The notes under the pieces are model-generated. The model had not been told where the DNA came from, ran no database searches, and was given only the letters and a program-made list of their open reading frames with translations. Of a stretch of DNA of 64,000 nucleotides, positions 8,387 through 17,413 are shown one piece after another (within the stretch, counting starts at the first letter, position 1; each line of letters begins with the position of its first letter). This stretch comes from Salinicola corii (lineage in GTDB: Bacteria; Pseudomonadota; Gammaproteobacteria; Pseudomonadales; Halomonadaceae), in the NCBI RefSeq assembly GCF_008298015.1, contig NZ_VTPX01000006.1, forward strand, positions 62,001-126,000, read 5' to 3'. The position numbers and the translations under genes are program-made.

Positions 8387-9052
8387 TCAGAGTTCGTCGT
8401 AACCCTGTTCCTTCAGCGCGAGATTCCAGCCGCCCAGGTCCTTGAAGCGGTTGACGATGGCGCAGAAAAGCTCTGCGGTGCGCTCGGTATCGTAGCTCGC
8501 CGAGTGGGCCGAAGAGCTGTCGAAGATGATACCGGCCGCCTGGCAGGCGCGGGCCAGTACCGTCTGGCCGTAAGCCAGCGCGGAGAGCGTGGCGGTGTCG
8601 AAGCTGGAGAAGGGGTGAAAGGGGTTGCGCTTGATATTGCAGCGATTGACGGCGGCGTTGAGAAATCCCTGATCGAAAGAGGCATTGTGGCCGACGAGGA
8701 TGGCTCTCGAGCAGTCGTGGGATTTGATGGTCTTGCGAATCGGCTTGAAGAGTCCGTCGAGCGCTTCACGCTCGCTGACGGCGATCTGCTTGCGGAAGGC
8801 GCTGGAGAGGTCGATGCCGGTGAAATCCAGGGCGGACTGTTCGACGTTGGCGCCCTCGAAAGGCTCGACGTGAAAGGCAATGGTATCCAGTGGCAGCAGG
8901 TTGCCCTGATCGTCCATGGTCAGCGGCACGGCAGCGATTTCCAGAATCGCATCCGTTGCCGAATTGAACCCGCCGGTTTCGACGTCTACCACGACCGGGA
9001 GATATCCGCGAAAACGCTGCGCCATCAGCTCTTTCGTGCTGGCGTCCGACAT
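8387..9052 (-). CDS. rnt: Ribonuclease T
   Basis: This 221-residue 3'-to-5' exoribonuclease trims the ends of tRNA, 5S and 23S rRNA. It is a DEDDh exonuclease: Asp23 and Glu25 in VVDVETGG, Asp127 in GHNASFD, His183 and Asp188 in HSASYD, all spaced as in E. coli RNase T. I chose the ATG at 9052 because homology begins there; upstream codons in the same frame are unlike RNase T. It is read away from argG, with 216 bases between the two starts. Confidence 0.95.
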   Translation of the reverse strand: MSDASTKELMAQRFRGYLPVVVDVETGGFNSATDAILEIAAVPLTMDDQGNLLPLDTIAFHVEPFEGANVEQSALDFTGIDLSSAFRKQIAVSEREALDGLFKPIRKTIKSHDCSRAILVGHNASFDQGFLNAAVNRCNIKRNPFHPFSSFDTATLSALAYGQTVLARACQAAGIIFDSSSAHSASYDTERTAELFCAIVNRFKDLGGWNLALKEQGYDEL

Positions 9053-9184
9053 GCAATGACTCCCATTCCCTTGGTGTGGTAGTGGTAATGTGTAGAGGAA
9101 ACCGTGGTCATGAAACCGCGTAGAGTCTAGCAGTTTCGGCCATCGGCGTCCCGTCGCTCGGTGTTCGTAGCGGGCCGGGAGCGT

Positions 9185-9190
9185 TATAAT
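9185..9190 (+). promoter_or_regulatory. Consensus -10 element before argG
   Basis: A perfect TATAAT lies 79 bases before the argG start codon. The matching -35 (TGTTCG at 9162-9167, 17 bases away) is poor, so an activator or extended contacts may be needed. No ArgR box is clear by eye. Confidence 0.5.
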
Positions 9191-9268
9191 TTCGGGCCGC
9201 GCCGTTCGCCGCACGTCAACGAACGACATACCCTGCCCATCAATTCAAACTTGCTAAGGAGCTATCGC

Positions 9269-10489
<1,221 letters not shown>

Positions 10490-10509
10490 CGCCGTCCGGT
10501 CCAACCCTT

Positions 10510-10536
10510 GATGCCGATACCTGCCGTGTCGGCATC
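10510..10536 (+). repeat. Intercistronic hairpin between argG and the HlyU-family gene
   Basis: GATGCCGATAC (10510-10520) pairs with GTGTCGGCATC (10526-10536), with one T-G wobble and a 5-base loop. No T-run follows, so it is more likely an mRNA-stabilising or partial-terminator structure than a full terminator. Confidence 0.5.
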
Positions 10537-10553
10537 CGAATCGGGAGCAACGT

Positions 10554-10859
10554 ATGCTGAAGAAACTGTTCTCCGGGCTGCTGGGCGGTGGCAATGCCAA
10601 ACCCGCCACGCCCACAAAAGAGCGCGAGCCGGTCGAGTACAAGGGGTTTTTGATCGTGCCCGATCCGCAGGATGTCGGCGGCCAGCATCGGGTCAGTGGT
10701 TGGATTCGCAAACCGGTCGAGGGCGGCGAGACCCTGGAGCGACGCTTTGAGCGTTCGGATGTCGTTCCGGGCGAAGATGCCTGCGTGGAGCTGACGATCA
10801 CCAAGAGCCAGCGCTATATCGATGATATCGGCGATGAGATGTTCGAGCAGCAGCATTGA
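10554..10859 (+). CDS. HlyU-family small protein
   Basis: This 101-residue protein resembles the short HlyU-type family (Pfam HlyU), named after a Vibrio activator although most members have no tested role. The first 25 residues contain a hydrophobic start MLKKLFSGLLGG and a basic linker. The conserved part, about residues 28-95, has EYKGFLIVPDP and the VSGWI...ERRFERSDVV pattern. It is clearly not a helix-turn-helix protein. GGGAG lies upstream of ATG 10554. It follows argG by 64 bp and ends in its own terminator. The family name comes from recollection of sequence pattern, so function should be treated as unknown. Confidence 0.65.
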   Translation: MLKKLFSGLLGGGNAKPATPTKEREPVEYKGFLIVPDPQDVGGQHRVSGWIRKPVEGGETLERRFERSDVVPGEDACVELTITKSQRYIDDIGDEMFEQQH

Positions 10860-10882
10860 CGACGATCGTTCGATCTCGATGG

Positions 10883-10905
10883 CGGCGCCTGCGTGGCGCC
10901 GTTTT
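10883..10905 (+). terminator. Rho-independent terminator after the HlyU-family gene
   Basis: CGGCGCC (10883-10889) pairs with GGCGCCG (10895-10901), followed by TTTT at 10902-10905. Confidence 0.85.
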
Positions 10906-11009
10906 CGTCATTGGCGGCTTCAGCGATAACTTCCTATGGTTAAGGCATTCCCGGAGGCCGAGGCCCCGGTGGATAGGAGCGTTCGAACAACCGGCAAGGA
11001 AGCGCTGAC

Positions 11010-11672
11010 ATGATCACCGTTCATCACCTCGAGAACTCCCGCTCGCAGCGTATTCTGTGGCTGCTGGAGGAACTGGGTGTCGAGTACGAGATTCGGACCT
11101 ATCGACGCGACCCCAAGACCATGCTGGCCCCCGCGGAGCTGAAGCGGATCCATCCGCTCGGCAAGTCGCCTATCATCACCGACGACGCTCACACCGTCGC
11201 CGAATCCGGTGCCATCATCGAGTATCTTGTCGCTGGCTACGGTGGTGACGCCCTGCTCCCCGCCCAGGACACCCCGGAGCGCTTGCGCTACACCCACTGG
11301 CTGCACTACGCCGAAGGCTCCGCCATGCCGCTGATGGTGATGAGTCTGGTTTTCGCAAAGTTGGGTAAGCCCCCGGTTCCGGCGATCATTCGCCCGATCG
11401 GTAAGCTGTTGGGCAATGGTGTTCGTGAGAAATTTCTCGTTCCACAGCTACGTCTGCATTTCGACTATTGGGAGAGCGAGCTGGACCAGCACGCTTGGTT
11501 CGCGGGGGATACGTTCAGTGCGGCGGATATCCAGATGAGCTTCCCTCTGTTGGCTGCCGAGAGCCGCACCGATCTATCCCGTTATCCCAATATCAGGGGC
11601 GTGCTCGAGAGGATGCGTGAGCGACCGGCCTATCAGCGTGCGGTCGAGAAAGGCGGTGAGTTTCAGCTGTAA
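11010..11672 (+). CDS. Glutathione S-transferase
   Basis: This 220-residue protein has a thioredoxin-like N-terminal domain (residues 1-80) with the candidate catalytic serine in ENSRSQRIL, the cis-proline region LGKSPIIT and the glutathione gamma-glutamyl contact ESGAII. The C-terminal all-helical domain follows from about residue 90, with the N-capping Asp in AWFAGDTFSAADI. It should conjugate or reduce electrophiles with glutathione, though substrate cannot be predicted. AAGGAAG precedes ATG 11010. It sits alone between the HlyU-family gene and a DUF1161 gene, with no operon evidence. Confidence 0.88.
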   Translation: MITVHHLENSRSQRILWLLEELGVEYEIRTYRRDPKTMLAPAELKRIHPLGKSPIITDDAHTVAESGAIIEYLVAGYGGDALLPAQDTPERLRYTHWLHYAEGSAMPLMVMSLVFAKLGKPPVPAIIRPIGKLLGNGVREKFLVPQLRLHFDYWESELDQHAWFAGDTFSAADIQMSFPLLAAESRTDLSRYPNIRGVLERMRERPAYQRAVEKGGEFQL

Positions 11673-11783
11673 ATCGTTCCGATGGATGGCATCCATTCGT
11701 CGGGCCACGCGCGGCTTTGATCATTCGTGCGCGAATTACCGGCATTCCGGCCGGGCTCGTGCCACTCTGGCTGAGGAGTCTCT

Positions 11784-12317
11784 ATGCGTGTCCTTACCTG
11801 GAAACATGCCATGATCGCCGCTTTGAGCGGCGCCGGTCTGGCGTCGTCGCTGACTTGGGCGCAGATGCAGCCCGGCGACTCACCTTTCGACAACCAGCCG
11901 GAAACGCGGCTGGCTTGCGAGCGTCTCAAGGCGCAGATCGATCAGACGATCCGCGACAACGGCGCGCGGCACTTTCTCCTCGAGATCGTCGACAACGCTC
12001 AGGTGGAAGGCGATGTAGTGAGGGAAGGGGAGGCGTTTGCCGGTGCCGAGGTGGTCGGTAGTTGCGACGGTGGCACCCGCAAGGTGGTCTACAGCCGTGA
12101 TGGCGCGACGGAGATGAGTTCCATGCGACCGGCTGCGGAATCTTCCACCCCGGTCGAATCCTCGTCGCCCAACATGACCAAGTCGCCGGAGGGTGGTGAC
12201 GGCAGCAGCGTGCCTGAGACGGCTCCGGTCCCTCCCGAGTCCAGCGGTGAAGAGGCCGTGCCCACGCAGGATACGCAAGCCGGTAACGCGGCCCAGGAGC
12301 CGGAAGCCAGCCCTTGA
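11784..12317 (+). CDS. Secreted DUF1161 protein with a long acidic tail
   Basis: This 177-residue protein begins with a Sec-type signal peptide (basic MRVLTWKH, hydrophobic stretch, cleavage likely after TWA near residue 26). Residues 40-105 match the DUF1161 pattern: a Cys in ACERLKAQID, LLEIVDN and the closing GSCDGGTRKVVYSR, with two cysteines that may form a disulphide. Typical DUF1161 proteins end there at about 75-100 residues. Here a 70-residue Ser/Pro/Glu-rich low-complexity tail follows. Such an acidic tail is compatible with a halophile's periplasm, which is inference. Function is unknown. GAGG precedes the ATG. Confidence 0.7.
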   Translation: MRVLTWKHAMIAALSGAGLASSLTWAQMQPGDSPFDNQPETRLACERLKAQIDQTIRDNGARHFLLEIVDNAQVEGDVVREGEAFAGAEVVGSCDGGTRKVVYSRDGATEMSSMRPAAESSTPVESSSPNMTKSPEGGDGSSVPETAPVPPESSGEEAVPTQDTQAGNAAQEPEASP

Positions 12318-12344
12318 TCCCGGCCCGCGAGTCTCAGCCGGGCA

Positions 12345-12983
12345 TTAGGCGATATCGATCTTGTCCGGGTACTCGCACAGATCCTCGATGACACAGCTGC
12401 CGCAGCGGGGCTTGCGCGCCAGACAGGTGTAGCGCCCGTGCAGGATCAGCCAGTGGTGGGCGTCCTTGAGGTAGGCCTTGGGTACGTGACGCATCAGCTT
12501 GTTCTCGACTTCGACCACATTCTTGCCCGGCGCGAGTCGTGTGCGGTTGGATACGCGGAAGATATGCGTATCCACCGCCATGGTCAGCTCGCCGAATGCC
12601 GTGTTCAGAATCACATTGGCGGTCTTGCGCCCAACCCCGGGTAGCGCCTCCAGCCCTTCCCGCGTTGTCGGGATGTTGCCGGCGTAGCGCTCGGCCAGGA
12701 TGTGGCAGGTTTTCATCAGATTCTCGGCCTTGGTATTGAATAGGCCAATGGTCTTGATGTGTTCCTTCAGCCCATCGATACCCAGATCGATGATCGCCTG
12801 CGGCGTATTGGCCACCGGAAACAGTCTTGCCGTCGCCTTGTTGACGCCAACGTCCGTCGCCTGGGCCGACAGTAGTACCGCTGCCAGCAGCTCGAACGGC
12901 GTCGACCAGTTCAGCTCCGTGGTCGGGTTGGGATTGTGAGCCTTGAGGCGAGCAAAGATCTGCTCTCGCTTGGTGGCGTTCAT
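12345..12983 (-). CDS. nth: Endonuclease III
   Basis: This 212-residue DNA glycosylase/AP lyase removes oxidised pyrimidines in base excision repair. The helix-hairpin-helix LPGVGRK carries catalytic Lys120, the catalytic Asp138 lies in VDTHIFR, and four cysteines (187, 194, 197, 203) form the C-terminal [4Fe-4S] cluster, all at the E. coli positions. The ATG at 12983 overlaps the stop of the preceding rnfB gene by 4 bases (ATGA), so translation is probably coupled. A longer in-frame extension upstream is merely a shadow of rnfB. Confidence 0.96.
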   Translation of the reverse strand: MNATKREQIFARLKAHNPNPTTELNWSTPFELLAAVLLSAQATDVGVNKATARLFPVANTPQAIIDLGIDGLKEHIKTIGLFNTKAENLMKTCHILAERYAGNIPTTREGLEALPGVGRKTANVILNTAFGELTMAVDTHIFRVSNRTRLAPGKNVVEVENKLMRHVPKAYLKDAHHWLILHGRYTCLARKPRCGSCVIEDLCEYPDKIDIA

Positions 12984-13981
12984 GAGGTGGTTCCATGATA
13001 GTCGTCTGCGTCTCTGGCAGGCTGGTTGACGGGCGATCCGCTGGCCAGGGAGATCAGCCTCTCCGCCTCGCATATCTTGTCCCGCGCCTGCGCGATGCCC
13101 GCCTGATCGCCCTGACGTTGAAAATGGGCGAGCTCCTGGCGTGCCTTGCGCATCGCCTGCTCTGCTGCCGCCACGGCGATATGCTGGTGGTCTCGCGTGG
13201 TGCTCCGGTTCGATGGCGGTCCGGACTCGAGTCGTCGGTACAAGGCGTCGAGCTGGTCGTCGAATCCCGCCAGGCGCTCGAGGAGCGCGGGGCGCTGCGC
13301 CTCTTCGACTTTGTCCAGTTGGCGGTGCAGGCGTTTTCGGCGTGCGGTAAGAGTCGCCACCTGCGCCTTCAGGGCGGTAACGTCGACATCGACGGGCCAT
13401 TCACGTGATGCATTGGCGGCCGGCCGTGCCGCAGCGGCGCGGCGTTGCTCGCGCTTGCGGCGTTTCTCCTCGGCTCTGACAACCAGTCGCCGGTTGCGCG
13501 CCTCGAAGCGTCGGCGTCCGTTTTCGGCCCGCCAGTCGAGATAGCGCTGCCGCTCGATGTCATTGCCGGCCTGCGCCCACTGCGGGTGCCGAACGAGATC
13601 GATGCAGTCGACCGGGCAGGGTGCGATACACAGTTCGCAGCCGGTGCATTCTGACTCGATGACCGTGTGCATCTGTTTGGCGGCGCCGAGAATGGCATCG
13701 ACGGGGCAGGCCTGGATGCACTTGGTGCAGCCGATGCACTCGGCCTCGCGAATCACGGCCAGCAACGGTGTCTGGGGCGGCTCGATCAGTTCGAGAGGCG
13801 GGTGGCCTGTCAGCGCTGCCAATCGGTCACGCGTGGCCTCGCCACCGGGAGGGCAGCGGTTGATCGCCTCGCCCTCCACGATCGCCTCGGCGTAAGGCCG
13901 GCAACCGTCATGACCGCACTTGCCACATTGGGTCTGCGGTAGTTCGGCATCGATTCGTTCGACGGTGATAGCGAATGACAT
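12980..13981 (-). CDS. rnfB: RnfB/RsxB-like iron-sulfur protein, soluble, with coiled-coil tail
   Basis: This 333-residue protein has an RnfB core. A four-cysteine cluster motif lies at Cys19, 22, 27 and 43, followed by two ferredoxin [4Fe-4S] sets at Cys82, 85, 88, 92 and Cys112, 115, 118, 122. Two features differ from standard RnfB. The N-terminal membrane helix is absent, as the protein starts directly with the region before [10 protein letters not shown]. After the ferredoxin domain come about 200 residues rich in Arg, Glu, Ala and Gln that look like coiled coil. No rnfA, C, D, G or E is nearby. It lies between metG and nth, a place where rnfB also occurs in some pseudomonads. An electron-transfer role is likely, but the partner is unknown. 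Confidence 0.85.
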   Translation of the reverse strand: MSFAITVERIDAELPQTQCGKCGHDGCRPYAEAIVEGEAINRCPPGGEATRDRLAALTGHPPLELIEPPQTPLLAVIREAECIGCTKCIQACPVDAILGAAKQMHTVIESECTGCELCIAPCPVDCIDLVRHPQWAQAGNDIERQRYLDWRAENGRRRFEARNRRLVVRAEEKRRKREQRRAAAARPAANASREWPVDVDVTALKAQVATLTARRKRLHRQLDKVEEAQRPALLERLAGFDDQLDALYRRLESGPPSNRSTTRDHQHIAVAAAEQAMRKARQELAHFQRQGDQAGIAQARDKICEAERLISLASGSPVNQPARDADDYHGTTS

Positions 13982-14044
13982 AGGATTTCCGGAATAGCGG
14001 GACAAACGACCACTCCCGATGGGAATCGTGCGGCATTGGCTCCT

Positions 14045-16114
14045 TCAGGTGACGCGCTGGCCCGGTTTGGCGCCGCTGTCCGGGGAGAGAAGATAGATGC
14101 CATCGTCGTCACCTGCGGCCAGCACCATGCCTTCGGAGACGCCGAAGCGCATCTTGCGCGGCGCCAGATTGGCGACCATCACCGTCAGCCGGCCTTCGAG
14201 GGCTTCCGGCGCGTACACCTTGCGAATCCCGGAGAAGACGGTCCGCGTCTCGCTGCCGATATCCAGCGTCAGCTTGAGCAGCTTGTTGGACCCTTCGACA
14301 TGTTCGGCCTTCTTGATCTCGGCAATCCGCATGTCGACCTTGATGAAGTCGTCGAAGGCGATCTCGTCGCCGATCGGCTCGTCGACCAGTGGCGTGTCCC
14401 GGGGCGCTTCGGCGGGGTTCGAGGGGGCTTTCCCGGTCAATTTCTTCTCCTCCTCGAGCACCTCCTTGGAGGCCTCGATCATCGACTCGATCCTGTCGCT
14501 CTCGACACGGGTCATCAGCGGCTTGAACTTGCCGATGACATGACCTTCGAGTACCTGCTGGCGGCTCGCCCAGGCGAGGCTGTCGACCTGCAGGAACCGT
14601 CGCGCCTGCTCGGCCATTGCCGGCACCACCGGATGCAGGTAGACCATCAGGGTGCGGAACAGATTGATCCCCACCGAGCAGATATCGATCACTTCCTGCT
14701 CGCGACCGCTTTCCTTGGCCAGTACCCATGGCGTCTTGTCGGCGATGTAGGTATTGGCCTCGTCGGCGAGTTCCATCACCTTGCGCATGGCGCGGCCAAA
14801 CTCACGGGCCTCGAAATCGGCGGCGATCTCGTCGCCGGCGTGGATGAACCTGGCGACGAGTTCCGGTTCGGCACAGGTCGAAGAGAGCTGCCCGTCGGCG
14901 AGCTTGTTGATGAAGCCGGCGCAGCGGCTGGCGATATTGACCACCTTGCCGACCAGATCCGAGTTCACCCGCGCGGCGAAATCCTCGAGATTGAGGTCGA
15001 GATCGTCGACGCGAGAAGTCAGCTTGGCGGCGAAGTAGTAGCGCAGATACTCCGGGTTGAGGTGCTCCGCGTAGGTCTGCGCCTTGATGAAGGTCCCGCG
15101 GGACTTCGACATCTTGGCCCCGTTGACGGTCACGAAGCCGTGGCAGTTGACGCCGGTCGGCGTGCGCATGCCGGCGCCTTCGAGCATGGCTGGCCAGAAC
15201 AGCGCGTGGAAGTAGACGATGTCCTTGCCGATGAAGTGGTAGACCTCGGCGCTGGAATCCGCCTTCCAGTAGCTGTCGAAATCGAGGCCTTCGCGATCGC
15301 AGAGGTTCTGGAAGCTGGCCAGATAGCCGATCGGCGCGTCCAGCCAGACGTAGAAATACTTGCCTGGCGCATCGGGAATCTCGAAGCCGAAGTAGGGCGC
15401 ATCGCGGGAGATGTCCCACTCGTTGAGGCCGGATTCGAACCACTCCTGCAGCTTGTTGGCGATCTGCGGCTGCACGCGACCGGAGCGCGTCCACTGCTTC
15501 AGAAACGCTTCGAAGTCCGGCAGCTTGAAAAAGTAGTGGGTCGAGGTGCGCACTTCCGGCGTGGCGCCGCTGATCGCCGAGACCGGATTGATCAGCTCCG
15601 CCGGTGTATAGGTCGCGCTGCACACTTCGCAGTTGTCGCCGTACTGGTCCTCGCTGCCGCACTTCGGGCAAGTGCCCTTGATGAAGCGGTCGGCCAGAAA
15701 CAGACCCTTGACGGGATCGTACATTTGCTCGATATCGCGGGTGCTGATATGGCCGGTATCGCGCAGCGCCGTATAGATCCGCTCGCTGTGAATGCGGTTC
15801 TCTTCGGAGTGGGTCGAGTGGTAGTTGTCGAAAGCCACGCCGAAGCGGGCGAAATCTGCCTGATGCTCCTCGCTGACCTTGGCGATCAGTTGCTCGGCCG
15901 TGATGCCTTCCTGCTCGGCGCGCAGCATGATCGCGGTGCCGTGGGCGTCGTCCGCGCAGACGTAATGGCACTCGTGGCCGCGGCTCTTCTGGAAACGCAC
16001 CCAGATATCGGTCTGGATATACTCCAGCAGGTGGCCCAGGTGGATCGAGCCGTTGGCATAGGGCAGCGCGCTGGTGACGAGGATCTGGCGCGAAAGCGAG
16101 GCGTTGTTCGACAT
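14045..16114 (-). CDS. metG: Methionyl-tRNA synthetase
   Basis: This 689-residue synthetase charges tRNA-Met. The HIGH-type motif reads HLGH near residue 24, the zinc-binding knuckle has CPKC and CEVC near 145-160, and KMSKS is near 333. The C-terminal tRNA-binding domain (about 590-689, EMAPII-like) is present, as in the dimeric E. coli enzyme. The ATG at 16114 is chosen because the synthetase sequence starts within 10 residues of it; the upstream frame is unrelated. rnfB and nth follow on the same strand after 63 bp and a 4-base overlap. In many relatives apbC is divergent from metG, but here apbC is 6 kb away. Confidence 0.96.
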   Translation of the reverse strand: MSNNASLSRQILVTSALPYANGSIHLGHLLEYIQTDIWVRFQKSRGHECHYVCADDAHGTAIMLRAEQEGITAEQLIAKVSEEHQADFARFGVAFDNYHSTHSEENRIHSERIYTALRDTGHISTRDIEQMYDPVKGLFLADRFIKGTCPKCGSEDQYGDNCEVCSATYTPAELINPVSAISGATPEVRTSTHYFFKLPDFEAFLKQWTRSGRVQPQIANKLQEWFESGLNEWDISRDAPYFGFEIPDAPGKYFYVWLDAPIGYLASFQNLCDREGLDFDSYWKADSSAEVYHFIGKDIVYFHALFWPAMLEGAGMRTPTGVNCHGFVTVNGAKMSKSRGTFIKAQTYAEHLNPEYLRYYFAAKLTSRVDDLDLNLEDFAARVNSDLVGKVVNIASRCAGFINKLADGQLSSTCAEPELVARFIHAGDEIAADFEAREFGRAMRKVMELADEANTYIADKTPWVLAKESGREQEVIDICSVGINLFRTLMVYLHPVVPAMAEQARRFLQVDSLAWASRQQVLEGHVIGKFKPLMTRVESDRIESMIEASKEVLEEEKKLTGKAPSNPAEAPRDTPLVDEPIGDEIAFDDFIKVDMRIAEIKKAEHVEGSNKLLKLTLDIGSETRTVFSGIRKVYAPEALEGRLTVMVANLAPRKMRFGVSEGMVLAAGDDDGIYLLSPDSGAKPGQRVT

Positions 16115-16458
16115 GGCGACTGGAACATTCCCGTAACGAAACCCGAGGCGGCCTGGTATCGGTGGCCCCACGGGTGGATAGGCTGAAAACTTGGTCGACG
16201 ATTGTAGCACCGATGGCGGGGGCTTTGCGTCGGGTGCACGCGTGGGGAGAAGTGATTCCCATCGCCCTCCATCGTCGTGACGCGGAAACGGGTCGAGGAG
16301 GGGCTCGAGCTCAGCCCCTGACAACTGTCATGGTGGTCTGGATAGGGCGTGGCGAATACTGCGATCCCGTAGTAACCCAGAGCCCGGCCGGCGAGACATT
16401 CAAATGTTAAAGTCAGCGGCCAAACCGTTACCGCCGACCGTTGCTCAAGGAACCCCGG
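16115..16458. other. Divergent intergenic region metG/AEC transporter
   Basis: These 344 bases hold no gene I can support. Two inverted repeats lie side by side, GGGGCT-CGAGCTC-AGCCCC (16300-16318) and TGACA-AC-TGTCA (16319-16330). They could be regulatory, but no T-run follows and no clear promoter is visible. Confidence 0.35.
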
Positions 16459-17388
16459 ATGGCCGAAATCGATCTTTCCCAGTCACTATGGATGCTGCTC
16501 TTCTTCGTCGCGCTGGGTTGGCTGGCGGCGCGGCGGTTGAGGGTCGATCCTCGGCCGATAGCGACGCTGCTCGTCTACATCATTTCACCGCTGACCTTCT
16601 TCCATGGCCTGACCCAGGGGCAGCCCAGCGCCGACAAGCTGATACTGACGCTCAGCGTGCTGTTGCTGGCGACGTGCCTCTGTCTTGCGGTCAACAGGGT
16701 AGCCAGCCGCTTTTTCGCCGAACAGGAGCGGGCGCTATTGGCCTTTTCCGCCGGGACCGGCAACACGGGCTATTTCGGTTTCCCGATCGCGCTGGTGCTG
16801 CTGCCGCCGGAGGGGGTCACGCTCTATCTCTTCTGCATGCTGGGTGTCTCGCTCTACGAGTTCACGGTCGGTTTCTATGTCAGCGCCCGGGGACGTTTCT
16901 CGGTGAAAGAGAGCCTGACCCGACTGGCGAGGCTGCCGCTGATCTACGCCTTCGCGACCGGCATGCTGGTCAGCGCCCTCGACTGGCAGATACCGGATGT
17001 CGTCGCGGATGGGCTCGACTACTTCAAGTACTGCTTCACGGTGCTGGGGATGATGATCATCGGCATGACCCTGGGACGCGTGACGTGGCGGGAGTTCGAC
17101 CTGCGCTTCGTCGCCGGCTGCGTGGTGGTGCGCTTCGTCGTCTGGCCGTTGGCGACGCTATTGATGGTGCTGCTGCTGCGGATGAGCGTGGGCGTCTCGG
17201 ACTCGCTGGCGCTGGCATTTCTGCTCATCGGCGCCGTCCCCATGGCCGCCAATGTGGTGGTCATCGCCATGGAACTGGAGATTCGCCCCGAGAAGGGCGC
17301 CATCGCCGTGTTGATCACCACACTGGCCGCGCCCTTGCTGATACCGGTCTACCTCGGGGTCGCGCTACCGTGGGTGCTCTCCTTCTAA
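16459..17388 (+). CDS. AEC-family (auxin efflux carrier-like) transporter
   Basis: This 309-residue membrane protein has about ten hydrophobic segments and the AEC-family hallmarks: an N-terminal LGWLAARRL region, GTGNTGYFGFPIA near residue 100, and a second half ending with PMAANVVVIAMELE. Bacterial members export or exchange small carboxylates such as malonate or malate, but substrate cannot be told here. AAGGA lies upstream of ATG 16459. The gene ends 25 bases before polB on the same strand, so both are likely cotranscribed, without an obvious functional link. Confidence 0.85.
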   Translation: MAEIDLSQSLWMLLFFVALGWLAARRLRVDPRPIATLLVYIISPLTFFHGLTQGQPSADKLILTLSVLLLATCLCLAVNRVASRFFAEQERALLAFSAGTGNTGYFGFPIALVLLPPEGVTLYLFCMLGVSLYEFTVGFYVSARGRFSVKESLTRLARLPLIYAFATGMLVSALDWQIPDVVADGLDYFKYCFTVLGMMIIGMTLGRVTWREFDLRFVAGCVVVRFVVWPLATLLMVLLLRMSVGVSDSLALAFLLIGAVPMAANVVVIAMELEIRPEKGAIAVLITTLAAPLLIPVYLGVALPWVLSF

Positions 17389-17413
17389 GTGCTCTCCGAA
17401 CGGAAAGGGACGG

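Noticed and set aside
14036-16186. 716-codon open frame opposite metG
   Set aside because: It is the antisense of a clear methionyl-tRNA synthetase; long antisense frames are common in GC-rich DNA, and its translation has no recognisable domain.
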